64,000 nucleotides of DNA, from contig JAKGBX010000001.1 in assembly GCA_021555075.1 (NCBI GenBank), positions 1,116,001-1,180,000 on the forward strand. Direction: 5' to 3'. Source of the DNA: Rhodobacteraceae bacterium LMO-JJ12 (GTDB lineage Bacteria > Pseudomonadota > Alphaproteobacteria > Rhodobacterales > Rhodobacteraceae). A program made the position numbers and the translations under genes. The notes below the pieces were generated by a model that worked only from the letters and a program-made list of their open reading frames with translations, was not told the DNA's origin and did not search any database. Positions 44,257 to 52,868 of the stretch are shown in pieces. Each line of letters begins with the position of its first letter. Within the stretch, counting starts at the first letter, position 1.

Positions 44257-46455
44257 TCACCTCCCCCTCCGCTTCACATTCCCACCATGCTGCCCGGCCC
44301 GGCCTGCCGTTGAACGCCCGCGCGATCCAACCGCCGCCTCTGACGCCTTCTCGACCGCATATTGCCGCGCGAGCGGATCATCGGCCACGGCCAGATCCAC
44401 AGCCTCAAGCCGTCTGACCTCGTCACGTAACCGGGCGGCTTCTTCGAACTCGAGGTTCTCGGCGGCTTTGCGCATGTCGGTGCGCAGGCCTTCCAGAACC
44501 GCCTGCAAGTTCGCGCCGTGCAAGGGTTTGTCGACCTTGGCGGTGACGCGGGACATGTCGGTGTCGCCCTTGTAGAGGCCCGAGAGCACATCCTCGACGT
44601 TTTTCTTGATCGTTGCGGGGGTGATGTTGTGCTCGATGTTATAGGCCTCTTGCTTGGCGCGGCGACGGTCGGTCTCAGAAATGGCGCGCTCCATGGAGCC
44701 GGTGATACGGTCGGCATACATGATGACGCGGCCTTCGGCGTTGCGCGCAGCGCGCCCGATGGTTTGGATGAGCGAGGTTTCAGAACGCAGGAAGCCTTCC
44801 TTGTCCGCGTCAAGAATGGCGACGAGGCCGCATTCGGGGATATCGAGGCCTTCGCGCAGAAGGTTGATGCCGATGAGGACGTCAAAGGCACCGAGGCGCA
44901 GGTCGCGCAGGATTTCGATGCGTTCGAGCGTGTCGATATCGCTGTGCATATAGCGCACGCGGATGCCCTGTTCGTGCAGGTATTCGGTGAGGTCTTCGGC
45001 CATGCGCTTGGTCAGGGTGGTGCAGAGGACGCGGAAACCTTTTTCGGTGACGTGGCGGATTTCGTCGAGCAGATCGTCAACCTGAGTTTCAACCGGGCGG
45101 ATTTCGATTTGCGGATCGATAAGGCCGGTGGGGCGGATGACCTGCTCGGTGAAGACACCGCCCGCTTGCTCCAACTCCCACGCTGAGGGGGTGGCGGAGA
45201 CGAAGACGGATTGCGGGCGCATGGCGTCCCATTCCTCGAACTTCAGCGGGCGGTTGTCCATGCAGGAGGGCAGGCGGAAGCCATGTTCGGCGAGGGTGAA
45301 TTTGCGCCGATAGTCGCCTTTATACATGCCGCCGATCTGGGGGACGGAGACGTGGGATTCATCGGCGAAAACGATTGCCGAGTCGGGGATGAATTCAAAG
45401 AGGGTAGGGGGCGGTTCGCCGGGGGCGCGCCCGGTCAGGTAACGCGAATAATTCTCGATTCCGTTGCACACGCCTGTGGCTTCCAGCATTTCGAGGTCGA
45501 AATTGGTGCGTTGCTCAAGCCGTTGGGCTTCGAGCAGTTTGCCGTCACCGACCAGTTGATCGAGGCGGGTTTTCAGCTCTTTCTTGATGCTTTGGATCGC
45601 CTGCTGCATCGTTGGTTTGGGCGTGACGTAGTGAGAATTGGCATAGACGCGGATTTGATCGAATGTGTCGGTTTTTTCGCCCGTCAGTGGGTCAAATTCG
45701 ACAATGGATTCAAGCTCTTCGCCAAAGAAGGAAAGCCGCCATGCGCGGTCTTCGAGGTGGGCGGGGAAGATCTCAAGACTGTCGCCGCGCACGCGGAAGG
45801 AGCCGCGCTGAAACGCCTGGTCATTGCGTTTGTATTGTTGCGCCACAAGATCGGTGATCACACCGCGTTGGTCATATTGTCCGCCGACTTTCAAATCCTG
45901 GGTCATGGCGCCGTAGGTTTCGACCGAGCCAATGCCGTAGATGCAGGACACCGAGGCGACGATGATCACGTCGTCACGTTCAAGAAGTGCGCGCGTGGCC
46001 GAGTGGCGCATGCGGTCGATCTGTTCGTTGATCTGGGATTCTTTCTCGATGTAGGTGTCAGAGCGCGCGACATAGGCTTCGGGTTGGTAATAGTCATAAA
46101 AGCTGACGAAATATTCGACGGAATTCTCGGGAAAGAAGCTTTTCATTTCGCCGTAAAGCTGGGCGGCGAGGGTCTTGTTGGGGGCGAGGATGATTGCAGG
46201 GCGCTGGGTTTCTTCGATCACCTTGGCCATGGTGAAGGTCTTGCCGGTGCCGGTGGCACCGAGAAGGACTTGGTTGCGCTCGCCTGCCTTGATTGCTTCG
46301 CTCAGTTCGGCAATCGCGGTGGGCTGATCGCCGGCGGCTTCAAATTCGGTATGCAGAACGAAGCGTTTGCCGCCTTCAAGTTTCTGACGTTGTTTCACGT
46401 CGGGCGCCGGGGCGTGCATCATCGGCGCGGATTTGTCGGAATGGACGTGGGGCAT
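44257..46455 (-). CDS. uvrB: Excinuclease ABC subunit B
   Basis: 732 residues from the ATG at 46455 (CCGGAGAG upstream); the frame stays open to 46707 but those residues do not look like UvrB. It has Walker [11 protein letters not shown], the beta-hairpin region [19 protein letters not shown], the helicase motif [21 protein letters not shown], and a C-terminal UvrC-binding helix pair ([17 protein letters not shown], about 680-696). It verifies damage with UvrA and recruits UvrC in nucleotide excision repair. A basic Gly/Arg tail of about 30 residues ends the protein. Confidence 0.96.
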   Translation of the reverse strand: MPHVHSDKSAPMMHAPAPDVKQRQKLEGGKRFVLHTEFEAAGDQPTAIAELSEAIKAGERNQVLLGATGTGKTFTMAKVIEETQRPAIILAPNKTLAAQLYGEMKSFFPENSVEYFVSFYDYYQPEAYVARSDTYIEKESQINEQIDRMRHSATRALLERDDVIIVASVSCIYGIGSVETYGAMTQDLKVGGQYDQRGVITDLVAQQYKRNDQAFQRGSFRVRGDSLEIFPAHLEDRAWRLSFFGEELESIVEFDPLTGEKTDTFDQIRVYANSHYVTPKPTMQQAIQSIKKELKTRLDQLVGDGKLLEAQRLEQRTNFDLEMLEATGVCNGIENYSRYLTGRAPGEPPPTLFEFIPDSAIVFADESHVSVPQIGGMYKGDYRRKFTLAEHGFRLPSCMDNRPLKFEEWDAMRPQSVFVSATPSAWELEQAGGVFTEQVIRPTGLIDPQIEIRPVETQVDDLLDEIRHVTEKGFRVLCTTLTKRMAEDLTEYLHEQGIRVRYMHSDIDTLERIEILRDLRLGAFDVLIGINLLREGLDIPECGLVAILDADKEGFLRSETSLIQTIGRAARNAEGRVIMYADRITGSMERAISETDRRRAKQEAYNIEHNITPATIKKNVEDVLSGLYKGDTDMSRVTAKVDKPLHGANLQAVLEGLRTDMRKAAENLEFEEAARLRDEVRRLEAVDLAVADDPLARQYAVEKASEAAVGSRGRSTAGRAGQHGGNVKRRGR

Positions 46456-46978
46456 TGGGCTCTCCGGGGCTGAGCCTTTAGATTTGATCACATTTTGTTC
46501 TTGTTCAAGGGGGGTGCAGCTATTGTGCTGACAAACTTGGCAGGAAGGGTTGGATTTGGTGAGTTGGCTGTTTCTGTTCCAGCGGTGCGTCGCGCTGTAA
46601 CAGGGAGGACGCAAAGAGCGGATTGCGCCAGAAGCGTGCGAAGAAGAGGCTGGCGTCATGCCGTTCCGATTTCGTGTTACTGATCGCAACAGTTTGTTTT
46701 TATTCATGCAACACCCGATGTGGTGACGTAAACGGGACGAAAATCAGGTTGCAGCTTACCCTACGTAAACAGTAAGATGGAAACAACAAGCAGTGAGCTT
46801 GGTTGTCTCAGGGCCGTCACCCCACCCCCTCGTTCCCCGCGGTTCAATGTCAATCAATGCTTGCTGCTTGGGCTTTTAGCGAAACTTGCGCAAAACACCT
46901 GTGTGCGGCGTAATTGCGCCTTGCCGTGCGGGCGGCGTCGGGGTTAAACCGGGGCTGAGCGAGATTTGGAGACCTGCC
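46456..46978. other. 523-base region between uvrB and the NDUFS4-like gene
   Basis: It holds both divergent promoters. A minus-strand TTGAAC with 17-base spacing to AAATCT is a candidate uvrB promoter. The uvrB frame remains open through 46707, but without a ribosome site or family similarity. Near 46724-46770 lie two ACGTAAAC elements, the second inside the loose dyad CTTAC (46755-46759) and GTAAG (46772-46776). The remaining 200 bases show nothing recognisable. Confidence 0.45.
46486..46500 (-). promoter_or_regulatory. LexA-box-like element upstream of uvrB
   Basis: On the minus strand GAAC-N7-GATC lies 31 bases before the uvrB ATG and overlaps the candidate promoter. The alphaproteobacterial LexA site is GTTC-N7-GTTC (or its complement, GAAC-N7-GAAC), so this site has one changed base. 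An extra GAAC two bases further upstream makes a short direct repeat. Confidence 0.4.
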
Positions 46979-47290
46979 ATGCCTGCACGTATTTTTCGGC
47001 CCGCGAGAACCGCGATGTCCTCGGGGACGGCAAAAACCAAGTTCTGGGTTCTGGAGTTCGCCCCATCGGAGCGGCGCAGTATCGACCCGTTGATGGGCTG
47101 GACCTCGTCCGGGGACACGCAGGCGCAGGTGCGGATGAAATTCCCGACGAAAGAGGCGGCTCTGGAATATGCCGCCGAACACGGCATCGACGCAGTTGTT
47201 TCCGAGCCGCACAAGCGCAAGGCCAATATCCGGCCCGGTGGCTATGGCGAGAACTTTGCCACCAGTCGGCGTGAGCCTTGGTCGCACTGA
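46979..47290 (+). CDS. NADH dehydrogenase accessory subunit, NDUFS4-like (ETC complex I subunit)
   Basis: 103 residues from the ATG at 46979, with GGAG eight bases upstream. It matches the NDUFS4/18 kDa family: [25 protein letters not shown] at the start, [20 protein letters not shown], and [16 protein letters not shown]. It is a supernumerary subunit of respiratory complex I that alphaproteobacteria share with mitochondria. It stands apart from the nuo operon, as is usual for this gene. Confidence 0.92.
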   Translation: MPARIFRPARTAMSSGTAKTKFWVLEFAPSERRSIDPLMGWTSSGDTQAQVRMKFPTKEAALEYAAEHGIDAVVSEPHKRKANIRPGGYGENFATSRREPWSH

Positions 47291-47398
47291 GTTCTGATCG
47301 CTCTATTGCCCTGATGACATGGATTGTGACGGTCGGCGCAGGCCCGGCGCTTGAAGTGCTTGCCAATGCGAAAGCGAGTTGGCAAAAGGGCGCACAGC

Positions 47399-47475
47399 GG
47401 TCCCGTAGCTCAACTGGATAGAGCACCTGACTTCTAATCAGGATGTTGGGGGTTCGAGTCCTCCCGGGATCGCCA
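47399..47475 (+). tRNA. tRNA-Arg (TCT anticodon)
   Basis: 77 bases with encoded CCA. The acceptor arms are GGTCCCG and CGGGATC (one G-U pair). The D arm is GCTC/GAGC, the anticodon stem CCTGA/TCAGG with loop CTTCTAA (anticodon TCT, reads AGA), and the T arm GGGGG/CCTCC with TTCGAGT. Confidence 0.95.
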
Positions 47476-47519
47476 ATTTTTGGATCAAAGTTTTTGTGAC
47501 CGTTGTGGCCCCATGGAAT

Positions 47520-47545
47520 CGCCTCATTTTGAGGCGGCTTTTATT
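47520..47545 (+). terminator. Terminator after tRNA-Arg(TCT)
   Basis: CGCCTCA (47520-47526) pairs with TGAGGCG (47530-47536), followed by a T-rich run interrupted by one A. Confidence 0.8.
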
Positions 47546-47758
47546 TTCATGGGTGGTGCGACTCATCTTCGAATCTCGCGGTCTGCAAGGTAACTCGGCG
47601 CGGCGAAAACATCACTTGAATAGAAGAAAACCCTTCCGTGAAGGCTCCACTGTCAGATGTATGTCAAGAAGCGAGGTTCACAAAATTGTCTAACACCCAT
47701 ATCCAATTGGACAAAACCATCCCAATGACTTGATTTCTAGGGGACAATTTGAGGGTGG

Positions 47759-47835
47759 TGGCGGACCGAGGAGGATTCGAACCCCCGACCCCCTGATTCG
47801 TAGTCAGGTACTCTATCCAGCTGAGCTATCGGTCC
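47759..47835 (-). tRNA. tRNA-Arg (ACG anticodon)
   Basis: 77 bases on the minus strand with encoded CCA. The acceptor arms are GGACCGA and TCGGTCC. The anticodon stem is CCTGA/TCAGG with loop CTACGAA (anticodon ACG, presumably edited to ICG, reads CGU/CGC/CGA). It converges on the other tRNA-Arg, with 283 AT-rich bases between them. Confidence 0.95.
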
Positions 47836-47882
47836 GTGAGGGCTTGAGATAGCCGCAAGGGAAACGCTTGGCAAGAGGCAAA

Positions 47883-49307
47883 TCAGCTTTTTTCCACTCC
47901 CGTTGGGGCGGTTCTGGTGACAGCGAAGTTGATGCCGTCCTTGGGTAAACGAATGACAAATTTGGTTCCTTTGTCGTCGCTGCGTTCAAGCACCAGCTTG
48001 CCCCCGTGACCCCGCATAAGCTCGGACGAGATTGCAAGACCCAGCCCCGTGCCTTCCTTGCGCGTCCCCCCTTGGAATGGGCGAAACAGGTTTTCGCGCG
48101 CTTTTGGCGGCAACCCCGGCCCGTCATCGGAAACGCAGATCACCCAATGCTTGTCGTCCTCCCAGGCAGAGATCGCGATTTCTCCGGATTGACGGGCGGC
48201 CAGGATTGCTTGTCGGGCATTGCGCACCAGATTGGAAACGACTCGGAAGAGCTGTTCCGGGTCAGCATGCAGATGAAAGTTCTCGGGAACGTCCGACGTC
48301 AGATGCAGCTCTGCCTCGCCGATGGCCAATCTTTCCGATGTCAAAACCTCGTCGATGATTTCGCCCAGGTCGACCTTGCTCAGACGTGGCGCGGTTTCTT
48401 CGGCCTTGCCGAAAGCGAGCGTGTTTTCACAAAGGTTCACTGCACGGGCGATTGAATTTACCAATTTCGGCGCCATCCGTTCGACGATGGGATCCTCGCT
48501 CATTTCAATGCGGTCGGTGAAAAGCTGCGCCGAGGTCAGGATATTGCGCAGATCGTGGCTGATCTTGGCCACCGCTTCGCCAAGCTGCGCCAACCGCTCA
48601 CGTTGCTTCAATGCGCCGGTCAATTGAGTTTCCAGCGACTGCAACGCTTCTTCGGCTTCGCGCAGCTCAGTTATGCCGGCCTGCGGTTTGATGATACGGC
48701 GGGCGTCTTCGGGGTCGGCGGCATAGGCCTGCATGTCGCGCACCACCCGCTTGATCGGGATGACCAGAAACCTACGTACTGCGAGAAACAGCAAGATTGC
48801 TGTGAAGACCGAGATCACGGCAGAAAGCAACAGGATGCGGACTCCGTATTCTATCATTGCGCTGCGCAAGGGGGCGGTTTCCATTGTCACTTCGATCAAC
48901 AGCCCAGCTTCGCGCACCGGGTTCCCAATTACGCGGATGACCTTGGGTTCGGGATCAAGAAGACGCGCAATCGCATCGCGCAGCAGGGTGATCGGTTTGC
49001 CATCGCGCAAATCGAACGTGGCGTCGATCGGATGTGGCATTGGTGCAGACAGGATCAATTGGCGTGCTTCGTCACGGCGCAGAACCACGTTGAACACCTC
49101 TGCATTGCGCAGCAGTTCTTCTTCGAGGCTCGGATCAATCATTTCGTCGGCCAAAAGCGCGAGGCTGGCGATCTGCGCGCGTTCCAGACGGCTGAAAAGA
49201 TAGTCTTCGCGAAACCGCGCGACCGAAGGAACGAAGATCAGGATTTCGGCCAGCATCACGAAGATGGTGGTCAGGATCAGGAAGCGCCCGGAGAGCGAAT
49301 TCAGCAT
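47883..49307 (-). CDS. Sensor histidine kinase
   Basis: 474 residues. Membrane segments at about 9-29 and 157-177 flank a periplasmic domain of about 125 residues. A HAMP region (about 178-235) is followed by the HisKA segment with SHDLRN (phospho-acceptor H251) and the HATPase domain with NLVRNARQAI (N box), DDGPGLP (G1) and GTGLGLAIS (G2). There is no response regulator gene beside it, so it is an orphan in this window. It lies 100 bases after a flavin oxidoreductase gene and a TVP38 gene on the same strand. Confidence 0.92.
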   Translation of the reverse strand: MLNSLSGRFLILTTIFVMLAEILIFVPSVARFREDYLFSRLERAQIASLALLADEMIDPSLEEELLRNAEVFNVVLRRDEARQLILSAPMPHPIDATFDLRDGKPITLLRDAIARLLDPEPKVIRVIGNPVREAGLLIEVTMETAPLRSAMIEYGVRILLLSAVISVFTAILLFLAVRRFLVIPIKRVVRDMQAYAADPEDARRIIKPQAGITELREAEEALQSLETQLTGALKQRERLAQLGEAVAKISHDLRNILTSAQLFTDRIEMSEDPIVERMAPKLVNSIARAVNLCENTLAFGKAEETAPRLSKVDLGEIIDEVLTSERLAIGEAELHLTSDVPENFHLHADPEQLFRVVSNLVRNARQAILAARQSGEIAISAWEDDKHWVICVSDDGPGLPPKARENLFRPFQGGTRKEGTGLGLAISSELMRGHGGKLVLERSDDKGTKFVIRLPKDGINFAVTRTAPTGVEKS

Positions 49308-49407
49308 GGGTTGCTTACTGCCACAGGCCAGCCCTCCCAGAAAAGGGGCGCCGGGACGGACAATCCAGATCGCTTTTTGAAAACCATCACCTTCTTACTG
49401 TCTGTCC

Positions 49408-50826
49408 TCAGGGTAACCAGCGCTGAACCAGGCCAACCATTCGTTTCACGCCCTTGCTATCAAAAAGCCTTGGCGAGAAATAGGCACCTGCTGCACGTTT
49501 CGAAATCTCGCCGATTGTCGGGTAGGGCGAAACCATTGCTGCAACTTGGCTCATCTTCATCTTGTTGGCCAGCACGAGCGCCCACAAGTTAATATGTTCG
49601 CCCGCCTGATGACCGACAATGGTGACGCCCACGGGGCGGCCTTTGACCAGCATCACCTTGATGAAGCCGGTGGTCTTGTTGTCCGCAATGGCGCGGTCAT
49701 TGCCGCTATAGTCAAAACGTGCGATTTCCAGCTTATCACGATGAATTTCACGCGCTTCGGCTTCTTTCAGCCCGATCTGCGCCAGTTCCGGTGTTGTGTA
49801 GGTCGCATAGGGGATGTGATCTTCGCGGGCTTTGGCGGGCAGGCCGAAGAGCGCCGAGCGAATGACGATTCCAGCATGATAGCCCGCTACATGGGTGAAT
49901 TGCGCGCCACCTGCGATATCGCCGATGGCATAGACCTTGCGGTTGGTTGTCTTGAGCGACGCATCGACCTTGATTCCGGCCTTTGTCGTTTCGATTCCTG
50001 CAAGTTTGAGGTTCAGGCGGTCGGTATTCGGTTTGCGCCCGACGGCGACCAACAGATGCGAGCCGGAAAAGACGCGCCCGTCCTTGCAGGCCACTTCCAG
50101 GGCGCCTGCGGTGCCTCTTACTTCCGCTGCCAGGGCGTCTTCTGCGATCTCGATACCTTCACTGCGCAGGGCATCGAGCACGATTGCGGCCGCCTCTGGG
50201 TCATCGCGACCCAGCGCTTTCATACCTTCGATCACGGTCACTTCACAGCCCAGACGCCGATGGGCCTGTGCCATCTCCATACCGATTGGCCCGCCGCCGA
50301 TCACCAACAGGTGGCGGGGTTTTTCGCGCAAGGCAAAGATCGTCTCGTTGGTCTCATATGGAACGGTGTCCAGCCCCGGTATGGGCGGCACGAAAGGCGA
50401 CGAGCCGGTGGCGATCACGATGCGTCGGGCGCTGATCTTGGTGTTTCCGGCCACGACTTCGCTGGGGGAGGTGAAGGCTCCGTATTCCTCGATGACCTTT
50501 ACGCCGAGCCCCTCAAAACGTTCGACCGAGTCATGCGGTGCAATGGTGGCGATGACTTTTTCAACATGCGTTCTGGCAGCGGCAAAATCGATTTCGGGAG
50601 TTGCCGGGGCGATCCCCATTTCGGCCCCCATTTCGCGTGAATGGGCGGCCTTCCCGGCAGCGAGCAGCGCCTTTGATGGCACGCAGCCATAGTTCAGGCA
50701 GTCGCCGCCCATCTTGTGACCTTCGAGCAGAACAACATCCGCGCCCATCTGTGCGGCACCCGCAGCGAGCGACAGGCCGCCAGACCCGCCGCCGATTATC
50801 AGGATATCTGTTTTGATGTTGTCCAA
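49408..50826 (-). CDS. FAD-dependent pyridine nucleotide-disulfide oxidoreductase (mercuric reductase/Lpd-like)
   Basis: 472 residues, starting at a TTG with GGAGA eight to nine bases upstream. The FAD fold is ILIIGGGSGGLSLAAGAAQMG, the redox-active pair is GGDCLNYGCVPSKA (C43 and C48), the NAD fold is LLVIGGGPIGMEMAQAHRRLG (about 174-194), and the second FAD motif is VYAIGDIAGG. At the C-terminus, where dihydrolipoamide dehydrogenases have HPT..E, this protein has Y-P-T-I-G-E, so the catalytic His is replaced by Tyr. It probably does not act in a 2-oxo acid complex; the substrate is unknown. It is in a row with TVP38 and a kinase. Confidence 0.85.
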   Translation of the reverse strand: MDNIKTDILIIGGGSGGLSLAAGAAQMGADVVLLEGHKMGGDCLNYGCVPSKALLAAGKAAHSREMGAEMGIAPATPEIDFAAARTHVEKVIATIAPHDSVERFEGLGVKVIEEYGAFTSPSEVVAGNTKISARRIVIATGSSPFVPPIPGLDTVPYETNETIFALREKPRHLLVIGGGPIGMEMAQAHRRLGCEVTVIEGMKALGRDDPEAAAIVLDALRSEGIEIAEDALAAEVRGTAGALEVACKDGRVFSGSHLLVAVGRKPNTDRLNLKLAGIETTKAGIKVDASLKTTNRKVYAIGDIAGGAQFTHVAGYHAGIVIRSALFGLPAKAREDHIPYATYTTPELAQIGLKEAEAREIHRDKLEIARFDYSGNDRAIADNKTTGFIKVMLVKGRPVGVTIVGHQAGEHINLWALVLANKMKMSQVAAMVSPYPTIGEISKRAAGAYFSPRLFDSKGVKRMVGLVQRWLP

Positions 50827-50882
50827 CTTATCGTCTCCATTGAATGTAAGAGGGGGAAGGGAGGGGCATGACGCCGCAAGGA

Positions 50883-51626
50883 TCAGAACGACTTGCCACC
50901 GCGCAGCGCCTTCAGCACGATCGGAAGTGCCGCGAGCGCGCAGAGCCCGAGGATTGGCAAGAGGATGTGCGGCTCAAAGATGATACCGAGGTTTGGAACC
51001 TCTCCGCGCGCAAACACTTCGCCCAGGCCTGCGCCGACCGAAGTGTAGACGATTGCCCCCGGAATGATGCCCAGAAAGGTGGAGACCACAAAGCGGCGCA
51101 GGGGCACCTCCAAGAATGCGGGCACCAGATTGGCAACGAAAAAGGGCACTGCCGGAACAAGCCGGATCAGGAACAGCATCGACCATTGGTTTTCGTCGAT
51201 CCCATCCTTGATCTTGCGCACAACGCCCTGGCTTTCTTCAAGCTTTCGGCCCAGCCGCTCACCCATCCCCCAGCGCGCCGCCAGAAAGATCAGAGTCGCG
51301 CCCGCGGTGGCAGCGGTTACGTTGAACAATGCGCCGGGGAACGTGGCAAACAGGAAGCCGCCCGTCAGGGTCGCTACCGTCGCGCCCGGCAGCGAGAACG
51401 CCACGATCATCGTGTAAACAGCGATAAATGCAGCCACAGTCGGCCAGTAATGCAAATCGCGAAATGCGATCAACGCTTCGCGATTGTTGCGCAATGCTTC
51501 GAAACTCAGGTAATCGCGCAGTGTGAATGCGCCCAAAGCCGCGACGACCGCGATCACAAGCAGTGGCACCACGCGCATCAGCTGGGCGTATTGGGGTTGC
51601 TCTTTGGGGTCGGTCATGTTGCTCAT
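50883..51626 (-). CDS. TVP38/TMEM64 (DedA/SNARE-associated) family membrane protein
   Basis: 247 residues with about six membrane segments (about 18-37, 58-84, 87-113, 145-170, 178-200 and 214-236). The family motif is seen in FSLPGATVATLTGGFLFATFPG (about 75-96) and RLVPAVPFFVANLVPAFLEVP (about 155-175), the re-entrant loops of the VTT fold. Related proteins are lipid scramblases or transporters. It is the first gene of the minus-strand row TVP38, flavin oxidoreductase, histidine kinase. Confidence 0.88.
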   Translation of the reverse strand: MSNMTDPKEQPQYAQLMRVVPLLVIAVVAALGAFTLRDYLSFEALRNNREALIAFRDLHYWPTVAAFIAVYTMIVAFSLPGATVATLTGGFLFATFPGALFNVTAATAGATLIFLAARWGMGERLGRKLEESQGVVRKIKDGIDENQWSMLFLIRLVPAVPFFVANLVPAFLEVPLRRFVVSTFLGIIPGAIVYTSVGAGLGEVFARGEVPNLGIIFEPHILLPILGLCALAALPIVLKALRGGKSF

Positions 51627-51811
51627 CTCGGCTTGGTCCTTTGATGCTGTGTGTCATGAAAATGCGCGCCATGCCGCCGTGATCCTACCCACATCACGCT
51701 GGCTTGATGGGTTTATGGGGGTTTCGTGAGAATTTTCGCCCACTATGACGGAGTTGGTAACATTTCGGCGGTTTTGGTAGGGGAAATGTTGCAATACCGC
51801 GCTGATCGGGT

Positions 51812-51840
51812 TTGACAGGGAGGCGACAGCTGCCTATAGA
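51812..51840 (+). promoter_or_regulatory. Strong sigma-70 type promoter of rpmH
   Basis: TTGACA (51812-51817) and TATAGA (51835-51840) are separated by exactly 17 bases, 70 bases before the rpmH start. The -35 box is the full consensus. Confidence 0.8.
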
Positions 51841-51910
51841 CCGGGCTTCAGACAATTCCCGGAGCATCCGCGATTCCGCGCCTGCCCCGAAATAACACGG
51901 AGACGGAGCG

Positions 51911-52045
51911 ATGAAACGCACCTTTCAGCCTTCAAACTTGGTTCGCAAACACCGCCACGGGTTTCGTGCGCGCATGGCAACCAAAGCTGGCCGCAAAATT
52001 CTCAACGCGCGTCGCGCGCGTGGTCGCAAGTCGCTGAGCGCATAA
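51911..52045 (+). CDS. rpmH: 50S ribosomal protein L34
   Basis: 44 residues, the standard length: it opens [20 protein letters not shown] and ends [16 protein letters not shown] lies five bases before the ATG. It is a very basic component of the large ribosomal subunit. The row rpmH-rnpA-yidD is conserved in bacteria; a hairpin separates rpmH from rnpA here. Confidence 0.97.
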   Translation: MKRTFQPSNLVRKHRHGFRARMATKAGRKILNARRARGRKSLSA

Positions 52046-52098
52046 GCACTTGGCCCGCCCGTTTTTACGGCGCGTCTGACTTTGCAGAAGAGTTGCTG

Positions 52099-52130
52099 AA
52101 ACCGCCGAGGCTGTGCCTTGGGCGGTTTTT
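52099..52130 (+). terminator. Terminator or attenuator between rpmH and rnpA
   Basis: AACCGCC (52100-52106) pairs with GGCGGTT (52121-52127), with an inner AGG/CCT extension and five final T. Partial read-through would give more rpmH than rnpA message. Confidence 0.8.
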
Positions 52131-52196
52131 CAGTATTAAGCAAGCTGCAATGGTGCACAGTCCGTCCCGTCGGGTTCTGAACATGCCGGAGCCAGA

Positions 52197-52547
52197 ATGA
52201 CCATGACTCACGTATTGGACACTCTCAGGAACCGCGCCGATTTTCTGGCCTGTGCGCGCGCGCGCAAGCAAGGCACCGCAGGCATGATGGTTCAGGCGCG
52301 CGAACGTGGCGACGGCAAGCCGCAAACCCGCGTCGGGTTCACCTGTTCGAAGAAGGTTGGCAATGCCGTTGCGCGTAACCGCGCCAAACGCCGTCTTCGC
52401 GAAGTTGCCCGCCTGATACTGCCCGATCATGGCCGCTCGGGTTGGGACTACGTCTTGATCGGCCGCGCGGGGGTGACGTCAGAGCGCCCGTTTGACGAGC
52501 TGCAAGGCGATCTCGTTCACGCTCTGGAAAAGCTTCACGCACAATGA
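52197..52547 (+). CDS. rnpA: Ribonuclease P protein component
   Basis: 116 residues from the ATG at 52197 (GGAG five bases upstream); a second ATG two codons later is possible. The RNR motif, characteristic of the family, is [18 protein letters not shown] (about 61-78), preceded by [10 protein letters not shown]. It binds RNase P RNA and helps mature tRNA 5' ends. The last 4 bases overlap yidD. Confidence 0.95.
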   Translation: MTMTHVLDTLRNRADFLACARARKQGTAGMMVQARERGDGKPQTRVGFTCSKKVGNAVARNRAKRRLREVARLILPDHGRSGWDYVLIGRAGVTSERPFDELQGDLVHALEKLHAQ

Positions 52548-52798
52548 CCTTGCTGGCCAAAATCCTCGCCTTGCCAATACGCGCCTATCGGTTGATTTTC
52601 AGCCCTTGGGTCGGCCACAGCTGCCGATATGCGCCGACCTGTTCGGCTTATGCGTTGGAGGCTTTGCAGGTGCATGGCGGGGTGAAAGGCGGCTGGCTGA
52701 CGCTGCGCCGGATTCTGCGGTGTAACCCGTGGGGCGGCAGCGGGTATGATCCGGTTCCGGGTTGCAAACATCATTCGTGCGATCATGATCCACATTGA
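52544..52798 (+). CDS. yidD: Membrane protein insertion efficiency factor YidD
   Basis: 84 residues with the family pattern [29 protein letters not shown] (Cys-rich segment, about 27-42) and [17 protein letters not shown]. It is an amphipathic membrane-associated protein that aids YidC-dependent insertion. Its ATG overlaps the rnpA stop. yidC does not follow directly; the next gene is on the other strand. Confidence 0.95.
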   Translation: MTLLAKILALPIRAYRLIFSPWVGHSCRYAPTCSAYALEALQVHGGVKGGWLTLRRILRCNPWGGSGYDPVPGCKHHSCDHDPH

Positions 52799-52868
52799 TA
52801 CGGGTGTGTGGGCGTGCTGTAATATGCGCCGTCAAGCCGCGGCCTGGGCTTGAACCCGTGATAGGCGG

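Noticed and set aside
45211-46473. 420-codon plus-strand open frame
   Set aside because: Antisense to uvrB and without recognisable motifs.
46456-46707. N-terminal extension of uvrB to 46707
   Set aside because: No ribosome site, residues unlike UvrB, and the ATG at 46455 has GGAG at good spacing.
48555-49592. 345-codon plus-strand open frame opposite the histidine kinase
   Set aside because: It overlaps two real minus-strand genes and their gap; no motif and poor composition.
52832-52853. Hairpin TCAAGCC/GGCTTGA between yidD and the zinc-ribbon gene as a terminator
   Set aside because: The stem is present, but no T-run follows on either strand, so it was not listed as a terminator.
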